Assembly: GCA_005765155.1 (NCBI GenBank)
Contig: VCCP01000003.1
Coordinates: 1,612,001-1,676,000 of the forward strand
DNA: 64,000 nt
Reading direction: 5' to 3'
DNA from: Zelopaecilomyces penicillatus
Taxonomy: Eukaryota > Ascomycota > Sordariomycetes > Hypocreales > Pseudodiploosporaceae
Part shown: positions 12,148 to 25,136 of the stretch, piece by piece
How positions within the stretch are numbered: position 1 is the stretch's first letter
Layout of the letters: every line of letters starts with the position of its first letter
The notes under the pieces: model-generated
Database searches by the model: none
The model's input: only the letters and a program-made list of their open reading frames with translations
What the model was told of the DNA's origin: nothing
Translations under genes and position numbers: made by a program

Positions 12148-13336
12148 GGGTGTAACTTGCAACTTGCAACTTGCCAGAGTCATCCGTGTCTCTTGCAAGG
12201 CAGATTTCATATTTGAGGGGGGTATAGTAAAGACTCAGGTTATACCTTTGAAAGAATAGAGTCTTTCAAACAACAGAAGAGTAAGGAGTTCCAATCCAAC
12301 ACTTGGGAAATGAGCAAGGCCAAAAATAAAACATGAATTCCTTGTCTTGTCTTGTGATTTCCTTGGGGGTGGACAGTGCGTTTTTACCAAAATCTCGATT
12401 CTCCCGGTCAAGGCAACTAGCTAATAGCTACTAACTAATCATTTAGACTGTCATCTGGATATACTAGCCTTACAAGATCTAGATCTTCTTACTACTATCT
12501 TCTAGAGGCCAAAGTACATAATAAAAAGGCTTTGTTAACTGTTATAACCAGTCTTGCTGTAGTTGACGTTGGCAGGCCCGTGCTCTGTAAACACCGAGTC
12601 TAGCCATTATTTAGTGCTTGCTATAGGTGGTTATAGCGCTAAGTCTTAACACTGGACGGCCTCGAACTCTGCAACCACATGGAACAGACTAGATTAATTT
12701 CAATCATTACATGTAGCCCAAAAAGTCATGAGAGTTGAAATGACGAGGCAAACTTGAATCTCGATAGCCCAAAAGGCGCACAAAGCGCAGCCAACTGCAG
12801 CAGCCCTCAGTCATCCAGACTCATGGAGTGAGACCCCTCGACCAACTTTGAGCACGGGCGCGGGGGGGGGGGGCTCAGAGTCTTGAGGAGAATGTTAGCG
12901 GTTTTTTTCGAGTGTCTCATCAAGTTGCCCGCGAGTAATAGATTCTCCCACCGCTGCTTCAGCACGGATGGTTTTGTGTTACTTTGGTGTTCATCTGCGT
13001 GTCTCTTATGAGTCCTGTAGGTGTGTGTGGTGACGACCATCATTTTTTGATGAAATGGGGCAACTTGGGAATGCAACAGCAGATTCCCCTTCTCCGCGGT
13101 ACCTGGCAAATCAAACTCCCATCCAAGACATGCATATTCAGGTTCAGGCACCGCTTCTCGCGCTCAGTCGAAAAAAACAAAGGAGTGGTGACTGGCAGTG
13201 GGGCTGATACTGGGTCAAGAGAAGCTATTCGCTACATTTCAAGAGTATCACTCATGAGAATCTAGTGTGTTGATTGTTTAGGTATCATCATCATCATCAT
13301 CATCACCCAAAAGTTGCAAGTTGCAGGTTGCAACCC
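12148..13336. repeat. Pair of ~26-bp inverted repeats 1.2 kb apart
   Basis: The sequence at 12148-12172 (GGGTGTAACTTGCAACTTGC onwards) and the reverse complement of 13311-13336 agree over about 26 bp, with two mismatches and one gap. Each arm is itself built of the 7-mer ACTTGCA. The interior has no transposase. It could be a relic of a small foldback element or a coincidence of short repeats. Confidence 0.35.
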
Positions 13337-16300
13337 ACCCTATACTCCAAGATTTATTAACGTTATGGAAAGGTGGACATTTTGCCTGTGCTCTACAGCT
13401 GTTTGTGCATAAACTGCACCGGCATTGGAAATCAAACCGGTTCAACACAACTCCCGAGAACAGGATACATGCTATAAGAATTGAGATATAGACCAAAAAA
13501 TAGGAGAGCAGAAGAGGTCAATTCAACCCCCCTTCAATTTAATACCGTGCAATGCAACACCACGCTGCAAGGCATACGATGGTCGGTCGGTCAGTTAATC
13601 AACACATACAGCCACTTGCCAAAACCAGCCATTGAACTACTTGGCAGCCAGTCGTTCTGCTATGACCCTTCGTTCTTGACAGTGCATGTAAGTCAAAGCT
13701 GCATCGTGACAGCAAGGCACTACCCGCCCCGTCTCTTATCATTTTTTCTCCCCCAAAGCTGCCCGCACGGCACCATCGTGGTTGTCGCCGATCTGGAACA
13801 CAGAGCCCCCCCGGCTGTTGAGATGCTGAAGATGGGGGGAGGGGGAGGGCTTGGACGTTGAGATGACCCATCATGGTTGTCCATTTGGGTTGATTGCCGA
13901 TCGATGCCGATGAAAATGGCTTGCTGGAACAACGCGTGGGTGGGCATCCTAGGATGATTTGACATGCCCATCCATCCCTTGTGCCCCTTTGAGAAACGTC
14001 CTTGGGATGGCAGTTAACATATGTACTACGTAGGCAAGGCTGTGAAGCCTGTTTACAAGGAGCCAAGCTGTTGCAATTGGACAATGCAAAGCGGACGTTT
14101 TTACCCTGGTGAATGAGTCGAAATGTGTCATGTGTTTGACTTTTTTTCCACACGCCCCTTGTCGTCCATGTACATATAAACTGCAGCTGTGTCGTAGTGT
14201 CACAGTCTACAGTCACAGTCACAGTGCCAAGCTACTCGGGGACAAGTAAGGTTTTGGAAACAGATTCATCTCATACAGTACGGATGAAAGGTATCTGCAG
14301 TTGGGACTGTGAGCACACAGGATGAACAAGAGAGGCTGCAGGTCGCCAGTGAGGGTCAGTACCGTTGCTGTTTACGTGTACATCATGTTGAGCCTCGGAT
14401 ATAGATGTGTGTGTGTGAGTGAATGAGCGATTGGGTGGGTGAACGTGTGTCGTGCTGTTGGTGGTTCGCGTCGACAAATCCTAGCCTTTTCTATATTAAC
14501 AAGCACACCCGATGCAGCTGAATTTGCAATACTGGCCTGCATCGACCCATCAAGGTATCTGATTCATTCTCGGCTACCTCTCTGCGTAAGAAACCAGACC
14601 CCAAAGACGTGAAGCGCAGAATCCTTTCAATACTTGGCTTCGAAAGATGCTTGTTACTAGGTATGTATACGAGCAGCTGTTAATACGCCATACAACAGTA
14701 CAAAAGTGAATAGCTCATCCTACGATGCACCCGCATGTAAATGGCTCAACAAGCGATATCCGTAGAGGGTAAAATATACCTACTGTGCTTCTTTCAACGG
14801 GGGGGGGGGGGGCTGGCAAGGCTGAGACCCTCGCCGCTGGGTTGCTTCAATTCTTTGCAGATGGGGGGGGCATTTGGCTTGCTCATAATTTCCGGATCTG
14901 TCTATTTACCGCAGGCCGGGGAACCAACACAAGGGCAAATTCCCGTTGAATTGGAGTGTCTCAATTGAGTCAAAATGCCTGGGCCCGTGTCTCTGTTTGG
15001 GAACGAACAAGCCCTTTTTTGCTTGACCTGCCACAAACCGCCTTCTTCAAGATCGGGGATACACCTAGCCCCCATATCCTGATCCATGCTCGCTCCATGC
15101 TCCTAGGTGTAGGATCCCCCAATTCATGATCCATCCAATGACCCCATTAAACTACGCAAAACCCCACGCCGGGAAGGGGGGGAAGGGAGGAGACGTTCCC
15201 CTGTTGTATCCCCTGTCTAGCCTCACTGGTCACACTAGGTAGGTTTAGTTCCCACGGGCAATATGGAATGGTACGATATTGGGCATGGGTTTTGATTTCA
15301 GATAAACCTTGCAGCATGATTAATAGGTACTTACTCCATTGGCAAGCAAGGCATAATGTAGCGCGCGCGTGTGTGTGTGCAAGGTAAAGGAAAAGCCCTG
15401 CGGCCTTTGTTGGTTGGGGGCTGGATCGGATTAAACAAGGGAGGGCAAGGGCGGCAAAACGCTGATGAGAGGACGCCACTTAAATCATGTTTTAATTTCT
15501 GCTGTGCTGTGTATTACTTTGTAGTATGTACGGATAAACGGCCAATGATGATGGTGATGATGATACTGCTGTCAGCTCACTGATTATGCCATGACGCACC
15601 CTTTCCTCATGCCTAGTGCCATCTGTCTGCGCTCGTCTGCCGTGCTGTGTGGCGCTCGTGCCTCTCGATCTTTGAAGAAGATCGACACACGTTTGGTTGC
15701 GTGGTGGACTGGATGGGGCTAATTGATGCGCTTCGTAGCTGTCATCCACATCCACACAAGGAACATCTACTACTGTACGTACGTAGTACTTTTCCACGGC
15801 CTGTGACTGTGGACTGTGTACTGTGTACCGTAATCGGTCCTGGCATTACCTAGACAAGAAAAAGCCCGCAACGGATCTGCAACTACCTTATCCAGGTAGC
15901 AATCCCTTGGAGGTCAGTGGTGGACGGTGTGTGGTGTGTGGTGTGTGGTGTGTGTGGGGGGCGCGGCTTGAGGATCGCCAGGAGGTCAGGGCAGACAGAC
16001 AGAGAAGGACTTTGGAGACCTTCACCGTTTGACAGGGCAGGGAAACATAGACCCTCGTTATGATTCTGCTCTGTGCTGCCTGTGCCGTTTGACAGGTGGC
16101 GTGTTCAGGTCCGTGATGAACCATCACTTCATGGCGGCAGTCTCTAGAGACAGCTCTGTGGAGGTGGAGAGGAGGACCACAGAGAGAGAAAATCAATTGG
16201 CTACCGGTGCGTTTTGTGCGAGTGTCAGTGTGCAAGTTGACATTTGGGAGGCGTCTGAAACAAAACGTTGTCAGTTAAAACATGGCTTGGAACATGGAAA

Positions 16301-17240
16301 TGGAGCCTCTTAAAGCCCTGGACTAATACCTAATTCACAAACATGGCGAACAAGCATACCGAGGTTTCACATCCATCACAGAAAAGAATAGGTTCCTAAA
16401 AGGGAGACCGTCGTGTATGTCGGCGGGCTGTAGGATTCGCGATTAGACAGATTAGGCAAGACAAGACAGGGTAAAAGAAAAAAAAAGAGGCGCCAGAACA
16501 GAATTAACCTTAATCAGGATGAAACTACTCATTATAATGCATAGTGATGTCCAAGAGAGGATGTCAAAGCCTTTCAAAAACGCAGTGACTTTTGAACCAT
16601 GATGCGAGGGAGTTGTCAGTGTGTCTATAAGGTGTGATTAACGCAGCACAGATACAGAATGCTGAAGATGGGGAAATTACAGCATCCGCTGATGGATGAG
16701 ATCCTTACAGTGTGCTTCAAGAACTAGCAAAATGTTGATTTGAATTCCAAAAAGGAGGATGAACATTGAATACAGCCACCAACAAGTGTCGAGAACCAAG
16801 TATTACACACATCTAGGTGTACACATCAAATACAATATCCAGCAACAACCAACGACCAACAAGCAAAATCAAACCCATCACCGGGTATCGGCAATTGCCC
16901 AATGCCGGCGCCAACTCACAACGGCATTGACCCCTTTTGACTTGTGAAACCCTGCTGTACACAACTGCTTTCATAACTCACTTAAACACCCATTATCTAG
17001 GATGATGTACCTAGCTGGGTCCAATTGACGAATCTACAGAAATGGAGATTTGCCAAGCCCCGTGGCGTTTGTGCGGGATGAGCCTCTGGACTAGTGATTT
17101 GTACATACATGCCTGTATACTTTATCCTTGCCTGTGCATAAAACACATCCCACTTTTGCTTTTATGCATCCTGTGTGTCAGACTAATGATCGTCCGTCGT
17201 CGAGTCTTGGCTTCCTATACGGACCAAAACATCGAATGCT

Positions 17241-17241
<1 letters not shown>

Positions 17242-17275
<34 letters not shown>
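17242..17275. repeat. (TAA)11 microsatellite
   Basis: An uninterrupted trinucleotide run lies in the large spacer before the rhodopsin-domain gene. It has no coding role. Confidence 0.9.
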
Positions 17276-17279
<4 letters not shown>

Positions 17280-17893
17280 GATACATAATCATCATCATAA
17301 GACGCCAAGTCTGTCCGTCGCAATTGTTTTTGTCTGTTTCTGACACAATGGAATTTTGTCTTCTTCTTCTTCTTCTTTTCCCCATGATTCTTGTTCTAGA
17401 CTTTATAAACGCTTTGTTCGTGTCTTTTTTTTCCTCTCTCAGACACGGAATGAATTGCCAAATGTTTTTACTTTAAGTGCTTGAGGCAAGTTTCACAAAG
17501 TGAGCAGTGAGAATGTCACCCACACCACTCGTTTATATCTTCACACACACCCTGAATGACTTACACCCACACCCCCCCTTCATCAGAAGACACTAATCCA
17601 ATCGCGGCCACCATCGTGAGTTTTTAGTGTGGCTGGGTTATCATAATGTTCCTATTTGGTATGATATTACCCGTGAGAATCATCATCAATTAGCGCTGCC
17701 CTGTGTCATTGAGCGGTTTTCAAGAGTGCGGATTTTCTAAAGTAAACATGTCACTGGGTGATTTGCACAAATGTCTCATATTTGACCATGACTTGCACTC
17801 TTATTAGCCAACTTACAATACGTAGTCAATCATCTTCATTTCTTCGTAAATACACTGTGTTATGAATACAGTACCGTGCTGTAAAGCACAGAA

Positions 17894-17894
<1 letters not shown>

Positions 17895-17924
<30 letters not shown>
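17895..17924. repeat. (CA)15 microsatellite
   Basis: An uninterrupted CA dinucleotide run lies in non-coding DNA, followed by CACCAACACCACCACC-type low-complexity sequence. Confidence 0.9.
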
Positions 17925-17929
<5 letters not shown>

Positions 17930-19594
17930 CACCAACACCACCACCCCCAGAACATCCCCAGCCAAACAAGGCATGGACCGGCGTTGCACTGCAGCAAGGG
18001 TCTGCAGGTGACGCCAAACCCAGACAGGGCCGAGATGCAACCGCGTCGGTGGGCAATTGGCTGGTGCAAAAGCGATCAATCAGGTCCATGGATATGGATG
18101 GTGTGCCATGGGGCGGCATTGTGCCGTCGCCGAGTTCAAGGTTTTCCTTTTCGCTGGGGGGGGGGGCGTCTTGCTTGCTCGGTTCTTTACTCGGTTCTTA
18201 CCTCCTACTCGTGGCCTTTTTTGCCCATTTCTGGGGTAATCATCATCATCATCAGCAGCAGCATCATCATCTAATCTGCAGTAAAATGTCGCCGATGTCT
18301 CCGGCCGGTAGATCATATCCCGCTCAGCGAGATGCCTTTTTCTTCTTCGTCTTCTTCTTCTTCATCATCATCTCCTTCTTCCTTATCATTCATTCCATCC
18401 GTAATAGTCCATCTCTAAAACCATCCCACGTTTTATCCTCCTCCAACTGTTGTCCCTCCCCCCCCCCCGGCCGGACCCCCGGTCCCCTCCAATCTCGCCC
18501 CCTTTGCGTGTTCCATCAAAGTCGCAGTCCGTCGCAGTCCGGCGGTCGCTGCCACCATACACAGACACATACGTACGTACTGCACTCTAATGACCTGGAG
18601 CCGTCTTCAGCAACCGGACCAACAATGGGCATTTGGATGCTACTGCATCATGTAAGTGGGCTTGTGCGCAAATGTACGAGTAAGTTGAGCAGCATACATA
18701 CCCCGTACATACGTCAATCCGCTCCACGTGCGTTGTAGCATTGGCCGTCTCTCTCTCATTATGTCTCTTGATGTAGATGTATCTCTTGATGTATCTCAAA
18801 ACGCCATTTCTGGCATCCTCCCGGCATATTCGATCCAACAGCATCTTAGCTAGGACCTCTGCTTGCTTGCTTGCTTGCATGCTGCCAATGCTCATCTACC
18901 TACCTAGCTGGATCATCTGTCATCTGGATTGCCAGTCCAGACGCGCTCCGTGCTGGCACTAAGTGAAAAGCCATGTCTCTCCCTCCGCCTCTTAGCTTGT
19001 CCAGTCCGGGATGTCAACAACGGTCCACCCGTCCGCATGAGGCCATCCTCTCCATATCCGGTGCAACACCACCGCGCCCCCCCCTCCTTCTTGCTAACCT
19101 TCATCCTGCCGGTACTTTGACCGGGCCCCGTCTGTCTGCCTCTGTCTGTGAGCGAGCCTGTGTTCGTTGATAGGCCTATTGTACGTAGTCAAGGCCTAGC
19201 TGGCGCAAGTCGTCAACCCTGGCTCTCGCACCCAAAGCCCGTTCGCCGATCTGCCCTTCATAACCACCCACACATCCCTCTCTCTCGGATCTCGTCCCCG
19301 TATTCATCATTCACTCCTCCTCATTCGCCTCTCCACTCAGCGCTTCTTCTCCTCGTCGTCCTCATCCTCGTCGTCCTCATCCTCGTCTTCCTCCTCCGCG
19401 CGGTCCTATCCAGACCTTTTGAGGCAGGTCATTCTCTGTAAATCTTCTTCTCAACGGGTGTATATTCCCTCCCCACTGCGTGATCTTCCCGAGGAAAAGC
19501 GAGCGCCCCGTGGGAAAAACCGAGCGACAAGAGCTCCTCTCAGCACTACCATTATCCAACCAGATCCGATCAACCACCACCAACACAACCCAAG

Positions 19595-20988
19595 ATGCCT
19601 AAATTACCAAACGCCGAGGACATCGCCATGATGCAGGCCAACATCGCCGACACCCTCGTTACAGACATCATCGTCTGTACCGCCGTCTGCGGAGTCGCAT
19701 CCATGGTCATTCTCGCGCTGCGCTTCGCCGCCCGACGCATAGCCAACATCCGCATCCAGCCGAGTGACTGGCTCATCTCGATAGCATGGGTAAGTTTTTT
19801 AGATCATTACAATGTGTTGGGGGAAAGCAAGATATACAGTTGTTGCGATCGCGTGTTCACATTTCAAACTCTCGACTTTACCCGGCTGACTTTTTTTGCT
19901 CTTTCCAGCTCAACTTTGCCGTCTTTGACGTATGCTTCGCTCTATCAGTCAAGTATGGCGGTGGCCGTCACATCATTCTCGTCACACCAGCCGGTGCGCG
20001 CATGCTGCAAATTGTGAGTTATCCATCCATCTACTCTTGTACCGTTTCCCGCTAACAGCCATAGATCAACATCGTCAACGAAAACATCTACTGCGTATCA
20101 ATGGCCTTTATCAAGTTTAGTATCCTGGCCATGTATGGTTCCATCTTCCCGCAAAAAGGCTTCCGCTGGTGCCTCTGGGCCGTGGCCAGCTTCATGGCAT
20201 TCTGGGCCATCTCGTGCTGCTTCGTCGCCATCTTCCAGTGCACGCCCATCGAGTATGGCTGGAACCCGACTATTCCTGGTGGCTCATGCGTAAACTACGG
20301 TGCCTTGGTCCTCGTGGCTGGCATCTTCAACATCATTACCGATTTTGTCATCCTCACCATGCCTATCCCCCTGGTTCTCAAGCTCAACCTCTCTACCCAG
20401 AAGAAGTGGATGGTGATCTTGACGTTTGCCGTTGGTGGAAGGTAAGCATTTGTTCCAGTGATACCCCAATATTGCCTTCCAATACTAACCTTGTTTTCTT
20501 TACACAGCGCTTGCATCGTCAGCATTGTCCGCCTCGCCTATGCTCTTGCTGTTGGCAGCACTGTTGATGGAAGCTGTAAGTTTATACTGGCCCTTCACGA
20601 TTCATACGCAACACATCAACTAATACATTGTTTTATAGGGGACAATATGCCTGCTGGTATGCTTTCAGTCGCCGAGCTCATGTTTGGTCTTCTTGCCGCT
20701 TCTATCCCGACGTATCGTCCCATCTATCGCCTCATGTTCAACAAGAATGTCGGCACCACCCAGCGATCCTTCGAACATCCTTCTTATGGACGTGAAACCG
20801 GCCAGCGCAGTGTCAAAATCACCGCCGGTGGTGCGACCACAGACCGGTCTGTCGGCATCACCGTTACCGACGACATCGACATCGATCTGGCCACATACAA
20901 CGGTGCCTGGGTCCGTGCTTTCGATGAGGAGGAGGCCAAGCTCTTTGAAGTCAGCGGAAAGGCTAGCCACAGCAGTGGAAGCCTGTAG
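19595..20988 (+). CDS. Fungal rhodopsin-domain seven-helix integral membrane protein
   Basis: Five exons, 19595-19789, 19909-20013, 20065-20441, 20508-20575 and 20639-20988, give 364 residues; all four introns (119, 51, 66, 63 bp) join in frame. The order of features is typical of the fungal rhodopsin-domain (PTH11-related) family: helix 1 then RFAARRIANIRIQPSDWLI, the loop KYGGGRHI, NENIYCVSMAFIKFSIL, the Cys-containing FQCTPIEYGWNP with GGSCVN, DFVILTMPIPLV, CIVSIVRLAYAL, and WDNMPAGMLSVAELMFGLLAASIPTYRP. The hydrophilic C-terminal tail is about 75 residues. No CFEM domain precedes the helices, unlike true PTH11. Members sit in the plasma membrane; roles are mostly unknown, and surface or nutrient sensing is proposed for some. 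The start ATG opens the membrane-proximal N-terminus with no signal peptide. Confidence 0.88.
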
Positions 20989-23900
20989 TAGCTTTGGTTT
21001 CGCTCCATCTACTCGATATATTTCATGTTCGAAAGACGAGGGATACAATATGCGTCACCCCCTTATTTTTGGACACTGTTTAAGTTGTTGTTGGAATTTT
21101 TTTCTTATTATTTACTCTGTCTACAGGACATTTGTACTGGCACCGGTATGATCCTGCGTTGTTTTTTTTTACCAGGCATTACGAAGGAGAAGGGAAATCC
21201 GGTGCCACCCTATACCCATTTTTTTATTGCAAGCGGACCAGCTATTTCTGTGTCTAACAAGGCACACATATCTCGTGTTCATGACGGGCTACAATGTTGT
21301 ATATTGTGGAGGACCATGAGGACAGCAAGGGGGAGGAGGTAACGGAGGATGAGAGATTCATCAAACACACAAATCCGGCAGCTCTCCCCCCAAAAAGAAG
21401 GAAAAAGAAACACCTTAAAAAAAACAAAGGAGAAGCATCATGAAAGCCATGTATGAGTTAACGCCACTAATGTTGCATTTCGGGAACTGTATTCACGACA
21501 AATGCAGGCCTGGGGTGTAAGGAGGAAACAGCTACGATACGAGTTTATAGTACCATCTTAATTTACGCTTTGAGACCATGAAACCTACTTTGTATATTTG
21601 TGTGTCTTGACAGTAGCTTGCTAATATGTTGGAAACTGTGACTGTATTTTTACTTGACTGTGATGAATTCGCAGCCAAGACAATCACGACTCGTTCCAAG
21701 ACGTCCGCTTTTTGGCTCCGGGAAACCTGAATTTGAAACATGCCTTGTGCCGGGTTGGGATTGGGCATTTACCGGTGCTACGTTGACTTTTTGGGCCATG
21801 CTTGCTTGCAACCATGTATTATTGAAACTCTGGCAATCTCCCTCCCTTCAGTCGATGGAGCAGTGAAGAGACACATTGCCAAGCGAGATTGGAATACTTG
21901 AGACGGATGCAAACCCAGCCTTGTGAATGTGTGTGTGTGTGTATGGCCCCCAACTCGGGATTTCCACATGGGAATCAACGGGTGTTGTATCCGTACAATA
22001 CATCTGTGGAGCATGGGTTCATGTTCATGTCGTGTAGATTTTCACATGCATTATAGGCCTTCATATTGGCGATATCAAAGAAACAATTAAGAGGCGTTCT
22101 CTCCAGTTCGTAGCGGCGCATCAATCTCCGATTTTCCACAGACCCGTTCGCATCTTCCTCTAATAATAAACATGCGGGGAAATTTATCATTTTTCTTTTT
22201 GCCATCTGAACAAACGGGGGTTGTGTGGGAGAAGCCCCCCCCCCCTGAACCTGGCCGTTTTGGTTCAAAAAGACAAAAGACTTTTGGTGTAACCTATAAT
22301 GTGCGGCTTTTAAGAGCAGCGTTTCGCGTCGCGCACGCCGAACTCTTCCGTTGTGTGTAACAACACTCAACCCAGCAAAAGTCCGACCTCTTTTTGTTAC
22401 CTGTATGGTAGATCTCTTGAAGTTGTAGGTCTGCGCAGCACGAGAGGTTTCACGTTGAGCGCGCATGATGTGGGTAAACAAGCCGTTCCCCAGATCACGA
22501 CTTCTTAGGGGGGGTATTGTCTATAAATAAATATATGGAGAAAGAGAGAAAGAAGGAAAGAGAAAAAGATAAAGAAGAAAAGAACCGTAGCCGAGCTGCC
22601 AGATATGTCGAATTCATCCCGCGCCGCCCACTTTATTAGAGCCAGGTGTGGGCATCCCATCGGTGTCCCACGGGAAAAAAAAAACACGCACACATACATA
22701 GATAGCCCTGATCTGCTGCGTCTATTTTGCAGCCATCGGGTTGTGAGCCGCTTCGGGATCGTATCGCGTGTGTTTTTGTTTGTTTGTATTTTTGCCCGCG
22801 CTTGCGATAAAAGTAGCCCGGCCGGGGCGTGGGACACAAGATCAAATCAAGTTCACCTCGTTCGTTATGTATGTGTGTAAGACGGGCATTCCTGGGGGGC
22901 GTTTTCCGATGTTACCCACACAGAAACGGTTCTTTTGGGAGGGGGGGGGGGGATAGATAGCCTTTCTATTTCCAGCTGCCCTAATAAACGGGCCTATAGA
23001 AAGTAAAGACGGCCAAAAATAACCAAAAAAAAAAGAAGAGAAGAGATGGGTGCATTCGCTTAGCCTGTTGCTGCTGGTGTGGTTCTATCGATGCAGCTCT
23101 ATGCATCATCGTGCTTCTTGCGCACTCTGTACTGTCAGGTAAATGTCCATTCACGCATGCTTCCACCATTCAAGCAAGCAAGGCTACTGTTGCAGACGGC
23201 TTGCGCAATCGGCAATTGGAGCAAAGTCGCTTGAGGGAAGTAGTATTTTGGTGAGTAATTACAGGTGCATGTTGTGGTGAGCCTGTAGAGTTACGTCAGA
23301 GATAATGACGATCAAGTGTTGGAGGTGAGATGTGGATCTGCGGAAGTGGGGACGGCCTAATACGGTATCCCTCTGGAAGTAGGAAGAAGAATGAAAGGAG
23401 ATTGAAACAAGTCGTTGAATGCAGTTGTACCGAATGAGCAAGTAAGTATCGACAGGATTTGATCTACGTTGCTGTCGAATGTTGAACCGTTCAGAGAATC
23501 TCGGATCATTGATGAGGATAGATTTAGTATATCATCACGTTCATCTGGAAACAATTATACATCTCCTAATAAGACTCAGAATGTTGTTTCTTTAATGTGA
23601 TTTTTGAAGCATTGACGGACTGGTAAGTGAATGGCGACTACAAGAACAAGTGTACTACTACAAGGTGACATCAGCGCGATTGAGACGTCTAAGAAAAGTG
23701 GCCAATACATGATCCTAGAACCACTTCAATCAAGAGAAGTAGATGAATAAAAGGCATAGATAAACAGTCGGGTGGACACACTCACGCTCGGGTCAAGTCA
23801 ATACAACACGGAAAACTACGGCCAGCTCCCTGCCAACCAGTCTCTTCAATGTCTTGAATACCCTTCCAGTTATTCGCAACGACTACGGGACGAATGGAAT

Positions 23901-25136
23901 ACCATCATTTCTAGTGCAGACATACATTTATTAGTGACCGCACTTGCAGGTTTGCCTTTCTTGTATTCGGGAGTTGCTGAGTTGGGTAACATTCCCTCCA
24001 TAGCTGGGCTGTCAAACATGTCATCCACTGTGCAATGCCCATTGCGCGATCAATGTCTCGGAACCAGAATCTTGCGATGATGTGAGAGAGTCCAGCTAGG
24101 CAATTGATTCCACCAGTCAACTCAACTGTCAACTACCAAAGTGACCTTATCACTGGTCAGTGTGCGAGGAATGGGAAAAACTGTTGACAGGACTATAACC
24201 AATTCCTCAACTGCAAATGCCAAGTGATAGAATAGCTATTCAACCGTAATATCTCCAGACCATTATCATTCTCATTTGAAATGAACCGCACTTCTACTGC
24301 AATTCAAGATATGCAAACTGTAAGGGTCCATATTGACAAACAGACAGGCTGCCAGCGAGTCAGCACACAAGTAAACCAACCGGAGCGGTAAGTTTCTTTG
24401 GAAGGATGCCCATGAACGAAGCCGGCAGCATGACTAATACATACCATACCAATCATTTCCTAATGTCGATGTAGGAAACATGCCTTCTTGGGCTATGCAT
24501 CTTGGGCCATGCCTGGGGTATGCAAGGGGCGACTTGAACCAGCAGCGTCATGGCCTGGACCTCTGGACCCTGGCAGATTCAGCGACAAAGCCGCTGCAAG
24601 GAGCTGGCAGAAAGCAGGAGATTGATCCGGAAGCTAGACATCCGAGGTGTTATATATAGCTTTTTCATTGGCTAAGATACACATTCAACATGCAGGAGCT
24701 GCAAGGAGATGATGCGAAATGAGCTGGCATATCATGGGGTAGGTTGATACATGATGTCAAGGACTAGAACTCAACTAAAAATGCTCTGCAATGTGAATAA
24801 TATTTGCAAGATATAATTGTATACCTCCTAAGGATTCTGCAGTGATGCGACAACAGAGATTTGTTTCCTCTCACAGGCGGCGAGACATGACATACTCAAC
24901 ATAAGAAAATGAATCATTCATACATGGTGATTTTCGAAGCACAGCGGCGTGACTGACTTGAATCGTCTTGCATGCAACCAACTGTACAGGCTGTGATATC
25001 TATTTAAGAGCTTGATTCCCACCAGCCAAGCATACACCTTCATCCTTACTTTTCCATCCATCTAGGATAACTACAACTACTACTATCATCATTACTATTA
25101 CTACAGCTTCGAATTACCGCCACCATCATTACCAAG
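20989..25136. other. 4.1-kb intergenic region
   Basis: No gene is supported. The segment has poly-T and poly-G tracts (for example about 22929-22942) and GAAAGAGAAA-type purine runs near 22540-22580. Short frames such as 23772-24080 have no family signature. Its right end, from about 24990, is the promoter and leader of the small secreted-protein locus: TATTTAAG at 25001-25008 is followed by CT-rich and ACTACT-type sequence. Confidence 0.45.
25001..25008 (+). promoter_or_regulatory. TATA-like element before the small secreted-protein locus
   Basis: TATTTAAG lies 136 bp before the ATG at 25137, with a pyrimidine-rich stretch between, the usual spacing for a fungal core promoter and short leader. 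This is inferred from position and composition only. Confidence 0.4.

Larger units (their letters stand above)
11127..19594. other. 8.5-kb microsatellite-rich intergenic region
   Basis: No gene can be supported in this stretch. Open frames such as 13599-14222 (minus) and 18049-18738 (plus) are low-complexity or lack any family signature. It holds (GGT)7 at 12091-12111, ATC repeats at 13284-13304, (TAA)11 near 17242-17275, (CA)15 at 17895-17924, CAT repeats near 18239-18269, several poly-G runs (for example near 14799-14812) and CTT/TTC tracts. A pair of roughly 26-bp inverted repeats sits at 12148-12172 and 13311-13336. From about 19250 to 19560 the plus strand is CT-rich with CCTCGTCGTCCTCATC-type repeats and is the probable leader of the next gene. 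Confidence 0.5.

Noticed and set aside
13599..14222. 207-residue minus-strand frame
   Set aside because: No domain, no conserved motif and no splice context; its composition matches the surrounding non-coding DNA.
24515..24600. Minus-strand GGTTCAAGTC B-box match
   Set aside because: The flanking bases do not pair into a T-arm and no A-box lies at the right distance, so it is not a tRNA.
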